Source of the DNA: Lachnospiraceae bacterium | GTDB taxonomy: Bacteria; Bacillota; Clostridia; Lachnospirales; Lachnospiraceae | Assembly (NCBI GenBank): GCA_910574865.1 | Contig: CAJTDN010000008.1 | Coordinates: forward strand, 186,001 to 250,000 | DNA length: 64,000 bases | Direction: 5' to 3' | Shown here: positions 1-8,646 of the stretch, in pieces | How positions within the stretch are numbered: the first letter of the stretch is position 1 | Layout: each line of letters begins with the position of its first letter | Notes under the pieces: model-generated | Seen by the model: only the letters and a program-made list of their open reading frames with translations | Database searches by the model: none | What the model was told of the DNA's origin: nothing | Translations under genes and position numbers: made by a program

Positions 1-32
1 TGGTGAGAACCTCACGTTTCGCCTGATTTGAG

Positions 33-656
33 GTTTGAGAGTCTTGTTAATTTGTAAGGGAATGAAGCAAAATCAAGGTTTTTCATGGATTGACCGTCGT
101 TTGAGAGTCTTGTTAATTTGTAAGGGAATGAAGCGATTGGAGCGCATACACGCTATGGCGAAAGTTTGAGAGTCTTGTTAATTTGTAAGGGAATGAAGCC
201 CTATCACTGATGAAGAGTTAAACTATATAGTTTGAGAGTCTTGTTAATTTGTAAGGGAATGAAGCATTTATGGAACATTCCGTAGTTCTGTAAGGTTTGA
301 GAGTCTTGTTAATTTGTAAGGGAATGAAGCGAACTAAAGACAGCGTATCTTATGCGACAGTTTGAGAGTCTTGTTAATTTGTAAGGGAATGAAGCTGGTC
401 AAAATCTGCATTGTATCTGCGCCAGTTTGAGAGTCTTGTTAATTTGTAAGGGAATGAAGCTCAAAATCTTCGATAGTTTTTGTTTCATTGTTTGAGAGTC
501 TTGTTAATTTGTAAGGGAATGAAGCTTCTGTTTTGTAAAAAATTTGTGTCCCGCAGTTTGAGAGTCTTGTTAATTTGTAAGGGAATGAAGCAAACATATG
601 TCAACTCGCGCTCCTGAATAGTTTGAGAGTCTTGTTAATTTGTAAGGGAATGAAGC
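33..656. CRISPR. CRISPR array, 10 repeats, type II-like
   Basis: Ten identical 36-bp repeats start at 33, 99, 164, 230, 295, 360, 425, 490, 556 and 621. Each begins GTTTGAGAGTCTTGTTAATT and ends GGGAATGAAGC. The nine spacers between them are 29-30 bp and all different. A 36-bp repeat, about 30-bp spacer and a GTTTGAGAG start are typical of type II systems; subtype is inference. Bases 1-32 are probably another spacer or leader, so the array likely continues left. No repeat is degenerate, so orientation is not fixed. I found no cas gene and no anti-repeat (tracrRNA) in the flank to 1240; these should lie left of the window. Confidence 0.97.
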
Positions 657-776
657 AGATAATACACCGAGGCACTGGCAACGGGGCTTGAACTGTCTGA
701 CATAATAGAAGTAGTCCCAACGGATGAAGAAAAAATATTTTTTTAACTCTAAGTTTAATGTTTATAAGCAATCTAT

Positions 777-974
777 AGCGTCGGTGTACAAAAGGCAATA
801 CGGTCGATGAAGGGCATATTTCCCCTCTTTCATCGTTACTTTCACTCCGCGTACGTCCTTGTACGCGTCGCTTAAGTGCCTTGAAAGAGGGGAAATATGC
901 CTCTTCACGACTCTGCGACCCCACCCATGGGGATTTCAAGGGTTGAGGCGCGTTGCCTTCTGTACACCGACGCT
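777..974. repeat. 198-bp inverted-repeat element beside the CRISPR array
   Basis: The ends are a perfect 14-bp inverted repeat (AGCGTCGGTGTACA at 777-790, complement at 961-974), extended by an imperfect AAGGCAA/TTGCCTT pairing. Inside is a second perfect 20-bp stem (813-832 with 882-901) and a third stem (CGCGTAC 848-854 with GTACGCG 861-867). The whole can fold as nested hairpins. No protein is encoded. This resembles a MITE or structured repeat; no clear target duplication was seen. The stretch 657-776 between the last CRISPR repeat and this element holds only AT-rich sequence without a gene. Confidence 0.75.
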
Positions 975-1041
975 TAAATGCTATTATATAATTGTCCAAA
1001 GAGAACAAGGACAATAACCCGGAAGGGAGAAAGGAGAACAC

Positions 1042-1239
1042 ATGGAACAAATGAACATGTAGGAAAACGCAAGACTAGTTTTGGATTTAAGAGCCGCCGG
1101 ATGGACAGGAAAGAAAATCAATGATTTTATCCTTTACATTGAGACCGGAGAAGATTAATACAAACCGGAACCGGACGTAAAAGAAAAGGCGGAATAAATC
1201 AGCCGGGAAATAGAAAAGGGTAGCGGAACAAAAGCCTGA
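1042..1239 (+). pseudogene. small protein gene with three in-frame stop codons
   Basis: A strong ribosome binding site (AAGGAGAAC) precedes ATG 1042. The frame reads MEQMNM-stop-ENARLVLDLRAAGW...INDFILYIETGED-stop-YKPEPDVKEKAE-stop-ISREIEKGSGTKA-stop. Stops are TAG at 1060, TAA at 1156 and TAA at 1195, and coding-like sequence continues in the same frame to TGA at 1237. Each internal stop is one C-to-T change from a glutamine codon (CAG or CAA). The product would be about 65 aa, like small clostridial proteins of unknown function (recalled, not searched). Neighbouring genes use TAA and TAG as normal stops, so decay is the simplest reading. Confidence 0.7.
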
Positions 1240-1365
1240 TTCACAAAAAAGATGTTAAAACCTCAATTTCTGACGCCTGATTTATCATTTACAGTTAGAA
1301 AAAGGGCAAAAACCCAAGATGTTGCGGAAATACCGATTTTTGATATAACAATGGAGAGGGGCGAC

Positions 1366-1872
1366 TTACGTCGCCTCGCCCTCCCCCCTCTCCATCGCAA
1401 GCAGCCATTCCTTTTTATCCATGCCGCCCGCATAGCCGGTCAGGCTCCCGTCCGTCCCCACGACCCTGTGGCACGGTATAATCAGGGACATCGCGTTATG
1501 GGCCACCGCGTTGCCGACCGCCTGTGCGGACATGCTGGGAAGCCCCCTCTTCTTCGCGATTTTCTCCGCGATTTCCTTGTACGTCATGGTTTGCCCAAAA
1601 GGTATCGCGAGCATGATTTCCCACACGTCCTTTCGAAACGGCGTGGTCTTCATGGACAACGGCGGGGTGAATCCCGGTTCCTTCCCGCCAAAATAAATGT
1701 CAAGCCACCGCTTGGCCTGCTCAAAAACGGGAAGCTCCTTTTCCTCATGATTCTCGCCCAGCGTGGCGGCAAAATATTTCTGGCCTTCAAACCACACCCC
1801 CGTCAAGGCCTCCCCGTCACTTGCCAGTGTAATCCCGCCAAGCGGCGAGTCATAATGATACGTATATTCCAT
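1366..1872 (-). CDS. ogt: methylated-DNA--protein-cysteine S-methyltransferase
   Basis: A 168-aa DNA repair protein that moves O6-alkyl groups from guanine onto its own cysteine. The active-site motif IPCHRVVG is present near residue 134, preceded by the helix-turn-helix segment with QAVGNAVAHN, and followed by LTGYAGG, all typical of the Ogt/MGMT C-terminal domain. The N-terminal part (MEYTYHYDSPLGGITLASD) matches the family's small alpha/beta domain. Length is normal. The start is set by AGGAGGTGAAGGAAG just upstream. It begins 6 bp after the lysR-type gene stop, so the two are probably cotranscribed. Confidence 0.95.
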   Translation of the reverse strand: MEYTYHYDSPLGGITLASDGEALTGVWFEGQKYFAATLGENHEEKELPVFEQAKRWLDIYFGGKEPGFTPPLSMKTTPFRKDVWEIMLAIPFGQTMTYKEIAEKIAKKRGLPSMSAQAVGNAVAHNAMSLIIPCHRVVGTDGSLTGYAGGMDKKEWLLAMERGEGEAT

Positions 1873-1878
1873 CTTCCT

Positions 1879-2763
1879 TCACCTCCTCAAATACTTGTAA
1901 AACATGTCGGCCGCGAGGTTTTTTCCCCGCCCTTTGTCCGAGACAATCTCTATGGAACGTTTCGGAATCCCACAGTCCGTCCGTATTTGTACCAGCTTCT
2001 TCTCTTCCAACAACGGCAGCGCCAATTTCCTCGGCACGAAGCCGATTCCCAGATTATTTTCTATCAGCGGCAACATGAGGTCGGATGTCGCGACCTGCAT
2101 GTCCGGCTCAAAATCCATCTTATGTCTTATAAAGAAATCCTTGTACAGCTCATAGGTCGAGCTGCCCTTTCCCAGCCCAATCCATGCATGTTTCTTGACA
2201 TCCTGCCATCTTAGCGGAATCTCGCACAGCCCCCCATACTCCGTCCCGCCCACCAGAATTTCTTCAAACTCCAATACCTTTATGCAGGAAACCGTTTTAG
2301 GTGCCGAAAACGGCGTCGTGACTACCGCAAAATCCAGTTTGCCACTTAGGAGTTGCCGCATCGTTTCCGGCGTCGTGTGGTTATGGATTTTGATTTTCAC
2401 CTCGGGATACTTCGTCCGAAACCCGCGCAATGCGTCCAAAAGGAACAAGTGGATCGCCGTCTCCGTCGCCCCGATTTCAACCGTGCCGCCATTTAACGAA
2501 TCACACCTGCCAATCTCCTCCTGCGCGTCCAACAAGTGCCTATAGGCAATTTCCACATGTGAATACAACCTCTCCCCTTCCTCCGTCAAGCTCACCCCCC
2601 TGGCCTCGCGAATAAAGAGCCGACAGTTCAACTGCGTTTCCAACAATTTCATGACACGCGTCACGTTCGGCTGGTTGCTGCCCAATGCCGTGGCCGCCTT
2701 CGTAATGTTCCCGTACTTGGCCACATGGTAAAATATTTTGTAATATTCAAAATTTATATCCAT
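1879..2763 (-). CDS. LysR-family transcriptional regulator
   Basis: About 294 aa. Residues 1-60 form the LysR winged helix-turn-helix (NFEYYKIFYHVAKYGNIT...ATALGSNQPNVTRVMKLLE), and the rest is the periplasmic-binding-protein-like effector domain. The ATG at 2763 gives the usual LysR N-terminus; a GTG at 2805 in frame would add 14 residues lying over the promoter. It is divergent from the MATE pump at 2907 and leads ogt at 1872. A 20-bp palindrome between the divergent genes is a likely operator. LysR regulators commonly control the divergent neighbour, so the MATE gene is the probable target (inference). Confidence 0.92.
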   Translation of the reverse strand: MDINFEYYKIFYHVAKYGNITKAATALGSNQPNVTRVMKLLETQLNCRLFIREARGVSLTEEGERLYSHVEIAYRHLLDAQEEIGRCDSLNGGTVEIGATETAIHLFLLDALRGFRTKYPEVKIKIHNHTTPETMRQLLSGKLDFAVVTTPFSAPKTVSCIKVLEFEEILVGGTEYGGLCEIPLRWQDVKKHAWIGLGKGSSTYELYKDFFIRHKMDFEPDMQVATSDLMLPLIENNLGIGFVPRKLALPLLEEKKLVQIRTDCGIPKRSIEIVSDKGRGKNLAADMFYKYLRR

Positions 2764-2813
2764 GTCTCTTTTATATTTCTCCAATATATAATATATATTT
2801 TTCACATTTCTCG

Positions 2814-2833
2814 AAATGTATTATAATACATTT
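2814..2833. promoter_or_regulatory. 20-bp perfect palindrome, candidate LysR operator
   Basis: AAATGTATTATAATACATTT is a perfect inverted repeat in the divergent lysR-MATE intergenic region. It holds a T-N11-A type core and a TATAAT-like hexamer, so it could be both a -10 region and a regulator site. Confidence 0.6.
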
Positions 2834-2906
2834 TCGGAACAATGTAAATTGCTACTTTTCACGGCCTTCGGCCCGGCATTCACACTTAGAAAGGACATGG
2901 ACTTTT

Positions 2907-4310
2907 ATGAATCTGGGAAATCAGAAAAATACGGGAAATCAGGAGAACCTGAAAAATCAGGGGAGCCAGAAAAATCAGGGGAATCAGGATTTAACGGTGG
3001 GAAACCCACAATCGGTGCTATGGAAATTCTGCCTTCCGCTTTTTGGCAGCATCATTTTCCAACAACTATATAATATCGCGGACAGCCTCGTGGCGGGCAA
3101 GTTCGTCGGTGAAAACGCGCTGGCGGCGGTCGGGAACAGTTACGAAGTCACGCTGATTTTCATCGCCTTCGCGTTCGGCTGCAACATGGGATGCTCCGTC
3201 ATCGTCTCTCAATTATTCGGCGCGAAGAAATACGAGAAGCTGAAAACCGCCGTGACGACCGCCTGCATTTTCAGTGGCGTCCTTTGTGCGGTGTTGATGC
3301 TGGTTGGCATCCTTGGATGCCCCCCGCTCCTTCGCTTCATAAAGACTCCGGCGGAAGTGTTTTCAGACTCCAAACTATACTTGGACATCTATGTATGGGG
3401 ACTGCCCTTCGTATTTTTTTACAACATCGCCACGGGAATCTTCTCCGCGCTGGGCGACTCCAAAACGCCGTTTTATTTTCTGGCGGCATCCTCCACGTCA
3501 AACATCGCGGTGGACATCTTATTCGTCAGCGCGTTTGACATGGGCGTGGCGGGCGTCGCCTGGGCCACTTTCCTATGTCAGGGCGTCAGCTGCATCCTGG
3601 CCGTTTTCGCGGTATGGAAACGGTTGAAAATCCTCCCGGTTCAGGCAAAGCCACAATTGTTTGACTGGACGCTCTTGAAAAAAATCCTGGCCATCGCCAT
3701 CCCGAGCATCCTGCAGCAAAGCTTCGTCTCGGTGGGAAACATCCTGATCCAGAGCGTCATCAACGGATTCGGTTCCTCCGTCATGGCCGGCTATTCCGCC
3801 GCGGTAAAACTAAACAACCTGGTCATCACGTCGTTTACCACCATCGGAAACGGGATTTCCAATTTCTCCGCCCAAAACATCGGCGCCCGCAAATATGGGC
3901 GAATCCGGGAGTGTTTTCATGCGGGCTGCAAAATGGTGTGGTACATCTGCGTCCCGTTCTGTATCCTTTACGTCTTTTCCGGCCAATATTTGCTGCTCCT
4001 GTTCCTGGGCGGGGATTTTTCCACGGCAATGACGGCGGGCAGGCAGTTCCTATGGGTGCTGTCCCCGTTCTATTTCGTAATATCGACCAAGCTGGTGGCC
4101 GACGGCATCCTGCGCGGAGCCGGCGCGATGCGGCAATTCATGGTCGCCACCTTTACCGACCTGGTTTTGCGCGTGACCCTGGCATTCCTCCTGTCAAGCT
4201 GGACGAATTCCGCGCTTGGCATATGGTTTTCGTGGCCCATCGGCTGGGCGGTGGCCACAGTGCTCTCCATCTATTTTTACAGAAAGGAATGCCGGAAAAT
4301 GGCCGCCTGA
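2907..4310 (+). CDS. MATE-family multidrug efflux transporter
   Basis: A 467-aa membrane protein with about 12 hydrophobic segments and typical MATE features: N-terminal VLWKFCLPLFGSIIFQQLYN, then the DSLVAGKFVGENALAAVG segment. The family exports cationic drugs or metabolites using Na+ or H+ gradients. The first 30 residues are an unusual Asn/Gln/Gly-rich run (repeats like NQGNQ) coded by imperfect tandem repeats at about 2910-2990. AAGGA at 2891 serves the ATG at 2907. It is divergent from the LysR regulator and convergent with the permease at 4324, leaving 13 bp between stops. Confidence 0.93.
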   Translation: MNLGNQKNTGNQENLKNQGSQKNQGNQDLTVGNPQSVLWKFCLPLFGSIIFQQLYNIADSLVAGKFVGENALAAVGNSYEVTLIFIAFAFGCNMGCSVIVSQLFGAKKYEKLKTAVTTACIFSGVLCAVLMLVGILGCPPLLRFIKTPAEVFSDSKLYLDIYVWGLPFVFFYNIATGIFSALGDSKTPFYFLAASSTSNIAVDILFVSAFDMGVAGVAWATFLCQGVSCILAVFAVWKRLKILPVQAKPQLFDWTLLKKILAIAIPSILQQSFVSVGNILIQSVINGFGSSVMAGYSAAVKLNNLVITSFTTIGNGISNFSAQNIGARKYGRIRECFHAGCKMVWYICVPFCILYVFSGQYLLLLFLGGDFSTAMTAGRQFLWVLSPFYFVISTKLVADGILRGAGAMRQFMVATFTDLVLRVTLAFLLSSWTNSALGIWFSWPIGWAVATVLSIYFYRKECRKMAA

Positions 4311-4323
4311 ATTTATTTTTCCA

Positions 4324-6873
4324 TCACTTTGATGTTCGCAACTTTTCCACGATTGTGCCGCCATTCCATACCTCGTTTACGAACGCGGAAAGGAAAACGG
4401 CACATAAAATATATGGAACGGAAATACATACGGCGGGCAGGACGGTAAAACGATACGTGCAAAACCAAAGGCCGTCCGCCAAGTCCTTTATTACCAATAT
4501 GGAAACCAGGCCGCTTGCGGCCACTCCAAGCAGTGCCGCCAGAACCGTAAAGCCCGCCCCTTCGAACATGAACAGTTTCCGCAACTGTTTTTTCGTCATG
4601 CCGACACTCTGCATGACGGCCGATTCCCTTTGCCTGGAAATCGCGCCAATGATAATCACGTTCAATAAATTCAACAGCCCCAAGATGCCAAAAATGGCCG
4701 CGAACAAATTTCCGGTCACTCTATAAACATTCGTAAAAATGTCAAATTCCGCGCCTATGGACTGGCTGGATTCAAAAGCGATATTTCCCTGTCCAGCCTG
4801 CCCCTCAAAATACGCTTGTACCTGGCGATACGCCCCTTGCTTTGAATCACACAAAAAACGCACGGGCCGTTTCCCTGGAAACAACCTTAAAAACTCGTCG
4901 GACGGAAGAACCATGAACGTCGGGTCGCCCGGCTGGGTTGGCGATATAAGCTTGCTATTGACGGAAATGCACGCCAGCACTTCATATTCGAAGGATTGTT
5001 CCCCAATCCTGGCCCGAATTTTGTCCCCCGCATGGGCCGCCAGCATGGACTCCTTATAATCCGTCCCGTTATCATCCGAAATAATCGCCTCTACCACATA
5101 GTTTCCACTTTTTAATTTTTCGAAGTCAAGTTCCCCTTCAATAACGTCCACGCGTTTTAGCACATTGTCGTCAAACCCGTATAACGCCTGCCCGACTTCT
5201 TGTACAGGGTCATTTGCATAATGCCGGCCATTCAATTCCAAGATTTCCGCCGTCACGATCCCGTTGTAACCATTCCTGAGCCCACTTTCCGGAATATCCA
5301 TGGGTTTCCCGTGGAAATACACAAATCCACCGTCCTCTATCCCCCCGATATTGGCCACGCCGTCCACGAATTGTTCCGATAACGCGTCCGTATCATCAAA
5401 AAACAACCTTGCGCCTGCAGTGAACGTAGGATTGTAAACGTTGAATTCCGCGCCCGTTTGCCCCGTCATGTACGTGTCCCTGCTAAACGTCAAAGTAAAA
5501 TTCAGCACGCCGTTAAACAATATGATGCTAAGCGCGATGGAAAAAATGACCAAAATCGTCCTGCCCCTGTTTTCCGCCAGGTTCGTCATCGCCATGTCCA
5601 GGATTCTATGTCTTGATTCCCTGCCCCGTTTCATCTTTCTATGTCCGTTTCTTTCCCGCCCCTGATATTTCAGGGCTTGTACGGGAGACATCCTCGAGAC
5701 GGCAAAAGCCGGTATCTTACAACTGACCCAAACGGTAATGAATGAAAACAGAACCGTCGCGGACACGATCCACATGTCCGGCATGACCAGCAGGCTTTCC
5801 CGGTAGGTCGTAACGGACATGATCATTGGCAGGGCCAAATTTCCAAGTCCCCAGCCAAGCACCGTGCCGGTCGGAATGCCGACAAGCGCCATTCGCACGG
5901 CCTGGTATTCCACCAGCTTCCTCAACTGTTTCGGCGAAGCCCCTATCGTCTTCAACTGCCCATATGTTCTTATGTCTTTCATGACGGAAATTTTAAACAC
6001 GTTAAAAATAATCAAAAAACCGGCAGTCAAAATAAGCGACACAAGTATACAAAACACTTTTATTTCCTGGGGACCCGCCTTCACATTCATCTGGTACGCC
6101 ATATTCGCGACAGCGTCAACTTCCCCCTCCCCGCCAGGGAAAGCGCCCACGTCATATCCGGCACGGCTCAAGACCCGCCCCAAGTTCTCTTCCAGGTTTT
6201 CCCCACTTTGAAAATTTCCATATAAACTGACGTTTCCCGCTTTCAAACCAGCGTCCACGGCGGGCGGCGTCCTGGAAATTTCCTCGTCATAAAATTCCCT
6301 CGATACATAAACGTCCGACGCCGCTTCATTGGGATGACCCTCATATATCCCGGAAATCTTCATCTTTTTTCGACGCGCCTCGCCGTTAACCGAATAGTCG
6401 ATGAAAATATCGTCCCCGACAGAAGCCGAACTACCGTTTTGGGCAAGAAACGCTTTCGGAACGCCTACTTCATTTCCACCGGTCGGGTGGGCTCCGGCGA
6501 CATAATTGACATAAGCCCCCTTGACATAACCTTCGTCCGCATATTTCATCAACACGGGAAGGGATGCCTTTTTTCCATCCACCTCCCCCAAGTAGCCTAC
6601 TTCGTAGATATCCAAAAACAACGGATCTCTTTTTATGCACTTGCCTCTTTCACTTTCCACGTTTCGAATCGAAACCATGAAACGGTTGCCGCATTGATAT
6701 AGCATTTGTTCATGAATTGACATTGAGGATCCCTCATAAACCGTCAACACGGAAGCAAACATCATGGTCGTCAACATGATTGCCAGGATTGCAATCACGT
6801 TTCTCAACTTGTTCGCCCTCATATATTCCTTGGAAAGCAATCTCACAAATTTCCCATTATTATTACGTAACAT
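4324..6873 (-). CDS. FtsX-like ABC transporter permease, two FtsX domains
   Basis: About 849 aa. One hydrophobic helix near residue 28, a large extracytoplasmic domain, then a three-helix FtsX domain (IFNVFKISVMKDIRTYGQLKTIGAS); the plan repeats with TILVIFSIALSIILFNG, a second outer domain and a C-terminal FtsX domain (IIIGAISRQRESAVMQSVGMTKKQL). GGAGG six bases before ATG 6873 fixes this start; longer frames overlap the ATPase gene. The partner ATPase ends 44 bp upstream. With the kinase and regulator this is an antimicrobial-peptide response/efflux type module; substrate unknown. Confidence 0.93.
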   Translation of the reverse strand: MLRNNNGKFVRLLSKEYMRANKLRNVIAILAIMLTTMMFASVLTVYEGSSMSIHEQMLYQCGNRFMVSIRNVESERGKCIKRDPLFLDIYEVGYLGEVDGKKASLPVLMKYADEGYVKGAYVNYVAGAHPTGGNEVGVPKAFLAQNGSSASVGDDIFIDYSVNGEARRKKMKISGIYEGHPNEAASDVYVSREFYDEEISRTPPAVDAGLKAGNVSLYGNFQSGENLEENLGRVLSRAGYDVGAFPGGEGEVDAVANMAYQMNVKAGPQEIKVFCILVSLILTAGFLIIFNVFKISVMKDIRTYGQLKTIGASPKQLRKLVEYQAVRMALVGIPTGTVLGWGLGNLALPMIMSVTTYRESLLVMPDMWIVSATVLFSFITVWVSCKIPAFAVSRMSPVQALKYQGRERNGHRKMKRGRESRHRILDMAMTNLAENRGRTILVIFSIALSIILFNGVLNFTLTFSRDTYMTGQTGAEFNVYNPTFTAGARLFFDDTDALSEQFVDGVANIGGIEDGGFVYFHGKPMDIPESGLRNGYNGIVTAEILELNGRHYANDPVQEVGQALYGFDDNVLKRVDVIEGELDFEKLKSGNYVVEAIISDDNGTDYKESMLAAHAGDKIRARIGEQSFEYEVLACISVNSKLISPTQPGDPTFMVLPSDEFLRLFPGKRPVRFLCDSKQGAYRQVQAYFEGQAGQGNIAFESSQSIGAEFDIFTNVYRVTGNLFAAIFGILGLLNLLNVIIIGAISRQRESAVMQSVGMTKKQLRKLFMFEGAGFTVLAALLGVAASGLVSILVIKDLADGLWFCTYRFTVLPAVCISVPYILCAVFLSAFVNEVWNGGTIVEKLRTSK

Positions 6874-6916
6874 GACCGTTCCTCCAAAATTTTTGCAACC
6901 GCACGGCTGGAAATTT

Positions 6917-7591
6917 TTATGCCTGCCCCACGATACGTCCGTCTTCAATCCGTATCATCCGATCTGCCATAATTGCGATTTCCGGATTATGCGTAATCAT
7001 TACGAGCGTTTGGTTGAACTGCCGGCATGACACTTTCAGCAATTGAAGCACGTCCTGGCTCGTTTTGGAATCCAAATTTCCCGTCGGCTCGTCGGCCAGC
7101 ACGATAGCCGGCTTGCTTGCCAGCGCCCTCGCAATCGCCACCCTTTGCTGCTGCCCGCCCGACAAATTGTTTGGCAGGTTCGACAGCTTCTCCTCCAAGT
7201 GCAAAAGATGGATGATCTCATCCACGTACCCCTTGTCCACCTTGTTTCCATCCAGTTCTATGGGCAGGACAATGTTTTGATAGACATTCAAGATTGGAAC
7301 CAGGTTATAATCTTGAAAGACAAACCCAATGTTCCTTCGTCTAAAGATGGCAAGCTGCTCGTCATTCATTTTCCCGATCTCCTTGCCCCGGATGAGCACG
7401 CTTCCGGATGTTGGCACGTCCAGGCCTCCCAACATGTTCAAAAGCGTGGATTTTCCAGAACCGCTCGTGCCAATAATGGAAACAAACTCCCCCTGCATGA
7501 CATCGATGCTGACGCCGTCCAACGCCTTCGTGACGTTGGGCTCCTTTCCATAATATTTTCTCAATGACGTGGCTTTTAAAATCATTGACAT
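6917..7591 (-). CDS. ABC transporter ATP-binding protein (MacB/LolD type)
   Basis: A 224-aa ATPase. Walker A is GTSGSGKST, Q-loop FVFQDYNLVP, signature LSGGQQQRVAIARAL, Walker B IVLADEPTGNLDS, and the switch histidine is in ITHNPE. These are typical of ATPases paired with FtsX-like permeases in peptide sensing or efflux. AGGAGGG sits nine bases before the ATG. It lies between the kinase gene (113 bp upstream) and the permease and should power that permease. Confidence 0.96.
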   Translation of the reverse strand: MSMILKATSLRKYYGKEPNVTKALDGVSIDVMQGEFVSIIGTSGSGKSTLLNMLGGLDVPTSGSVLIRGKEIGKMNDEQLAIFRRRNIGFVFQDYNLVPILNVYQNIVLPIELDGNKVDKGYVDEIIHLLHLEEKLSNLPNNLSGGQQQRVAIARALASKPAIVLADEPTGNLDSKTSQDVLQLLKVSCRQFNQTLVMITHNPEIAIMADRMIRIEDGRIVGQA

Positions 7592-7704
7592 TTCATAATC
7601 CCTCCTTAGCCCGACACGTGGATGGCGGCACGCCCCCTTTCCGCCAACGCCCCGTTTCCAAATAAATCATACAAAAAAATTATCTCAAACCGTTCTCGGA
7701 AATA

Positions 7705-8643
7705 TCACAGATTTGAGATAATCATTTCATCCGCGGGCAAATATAACGAAAACGAGGAACCCTTGCCCACCGTCGACCTTACGTCAACATATCCTTGTTG
7801 TTTTTTTAAGATTTCTTGTGCCAGGAACAATCCGATGCCAACACCTTCGGCCTGGCAAACCTCCGGTTCGCGATAAAACCTTTTGAAAATTTCCGTATAA
7901 TTCTCTTCCTCAATTCCCTTTCCACTGTCCGTAACTTGCAATTTGACAAAGAACCCCAATTCCAATACGGAAATCTCGATTCTCCCTCCGTCTTCCGTAT
8001 ATTTGACGGCATTGTCCAAAACGTTTACCAAAGCTTCCGCAGTCCATTTCAAATCATAGCAGGCCGTCACGTCCGTGTCACAATCGACATGCAAATCCAT
8101 GTGCTTTTTTTCCATCCTCACGGCCATGCAACAGACCGACTCTTCAACCAGCCTGATAACCGGCTGCCGCTTCGGAAGGACCGTAATCATGCCCACTTCC
8201 ATTTGGGACGTTTCGACCAGGCTTTCCATCAAGGAATCGAGCTTGTCAATTTGTAGGCGTACCAGGCCTAAAAACTCCTCCTGCCGTTCTTTAGGCAACT
8301 TCCTCTTCTCAAGTATCTCCAAATACATCTTGATATTTGACATTGGCGTCTTTACTTGATGGGAGATGTCGGAAATGATTTCCTCCAGGCTTTCTTTGTC
8401 ATGCACGCTCTGCTCCTTCTGCTTGTTCAAAACCTCATATAACTGGCGGAGCTTAACTTGTACCTTCGACATCAAAAGCTCGTTCTCTTCGTCAAAAACA
8501 ATTTCCTTCTTCCCTGAAACCATGTCTTCAATACAAGAAATCAAGCTGGCCGTATAACGAACCAGATAGTTCCGCAGAAGCAAGGCAATTCCAGCATTTA
8601 GCAAAAACAAGAGTAGCCCCGCACCAAAAAATGCTTTATCCAT
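7705..8643 (-). CDS. sensor histidine kinase (OmpR-partner type)
   Basis: A 312-aa kinase with one clear N-terminal hydrophobic segment (FFGAGLLLFLLNAGIALLL) and no sizeable extracellular sensor. H-box is DISHQVKTPMSN, N-box DNAVKY, G1 DSGKGIEEENY and G2 GVGIGLFLAQEIL. Kinases lacking an outer sensor next to an FtsX-type transporter often take their signal from the transporter (known for BceAB-type systems; inferred here). The ribosome binding site AGGAG overlaps the regulator stop codon, so the two genes are translationally linked. Confidence 0.94.
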   Translation of the reverse strand: MDKAFFGAGLLLFLLNAGIALLLRNYLVRYTASLISCIEDMVSGKKEIVFDEENELLMSKVQVKLRQLYEVLNKQKEQSVHDKESLEEIISDISHQVKTPMSNIKMYLEILEKRKLPKERQEEFLGLVRLQIDKLDSLMESLVETSQMEVGMITVLPKRQPVIRLVEESVCCMAVRMEKKHMDLHVDCDTDVTACYDLKWTAEALVNVLDNAVKYTEDGGRIEISVLELGFFVKLQVTDSGKGIEEENYTEIFKRFYREPEVCQAEGVGIGLFLAQEILKKQQGYVDVRSTVGKGSSFSLYLPADEMIISNL

Positions 8644-8646
8644 AAG

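Noticed and set aside
657-776. possible tracrRNA or tRNA-like sequence after the CRISPR array
   Set aside because: No anti-repeat complementary to the CRISPR repeat and no tRNA cloverleaf could be drawn.
601-1050. 149-aa minus-strand frame across the array end and hairpin element
   Set aside because: It overlaps the last CRISPR repeat and the inverted-repeat element, has no ribosome site and no family likeness.
1252-2214. 320-aa plus-strand frame
   Set aside because: Antisense shadow of ogt and the LysR gene, with low-complexity His/Arg/Pro content typical of a shadow.
3911-4726. 271-aa plus-strand frame
   Set aside because: Out-of-frame shadow of the MATE gene end and antisense to the permease.
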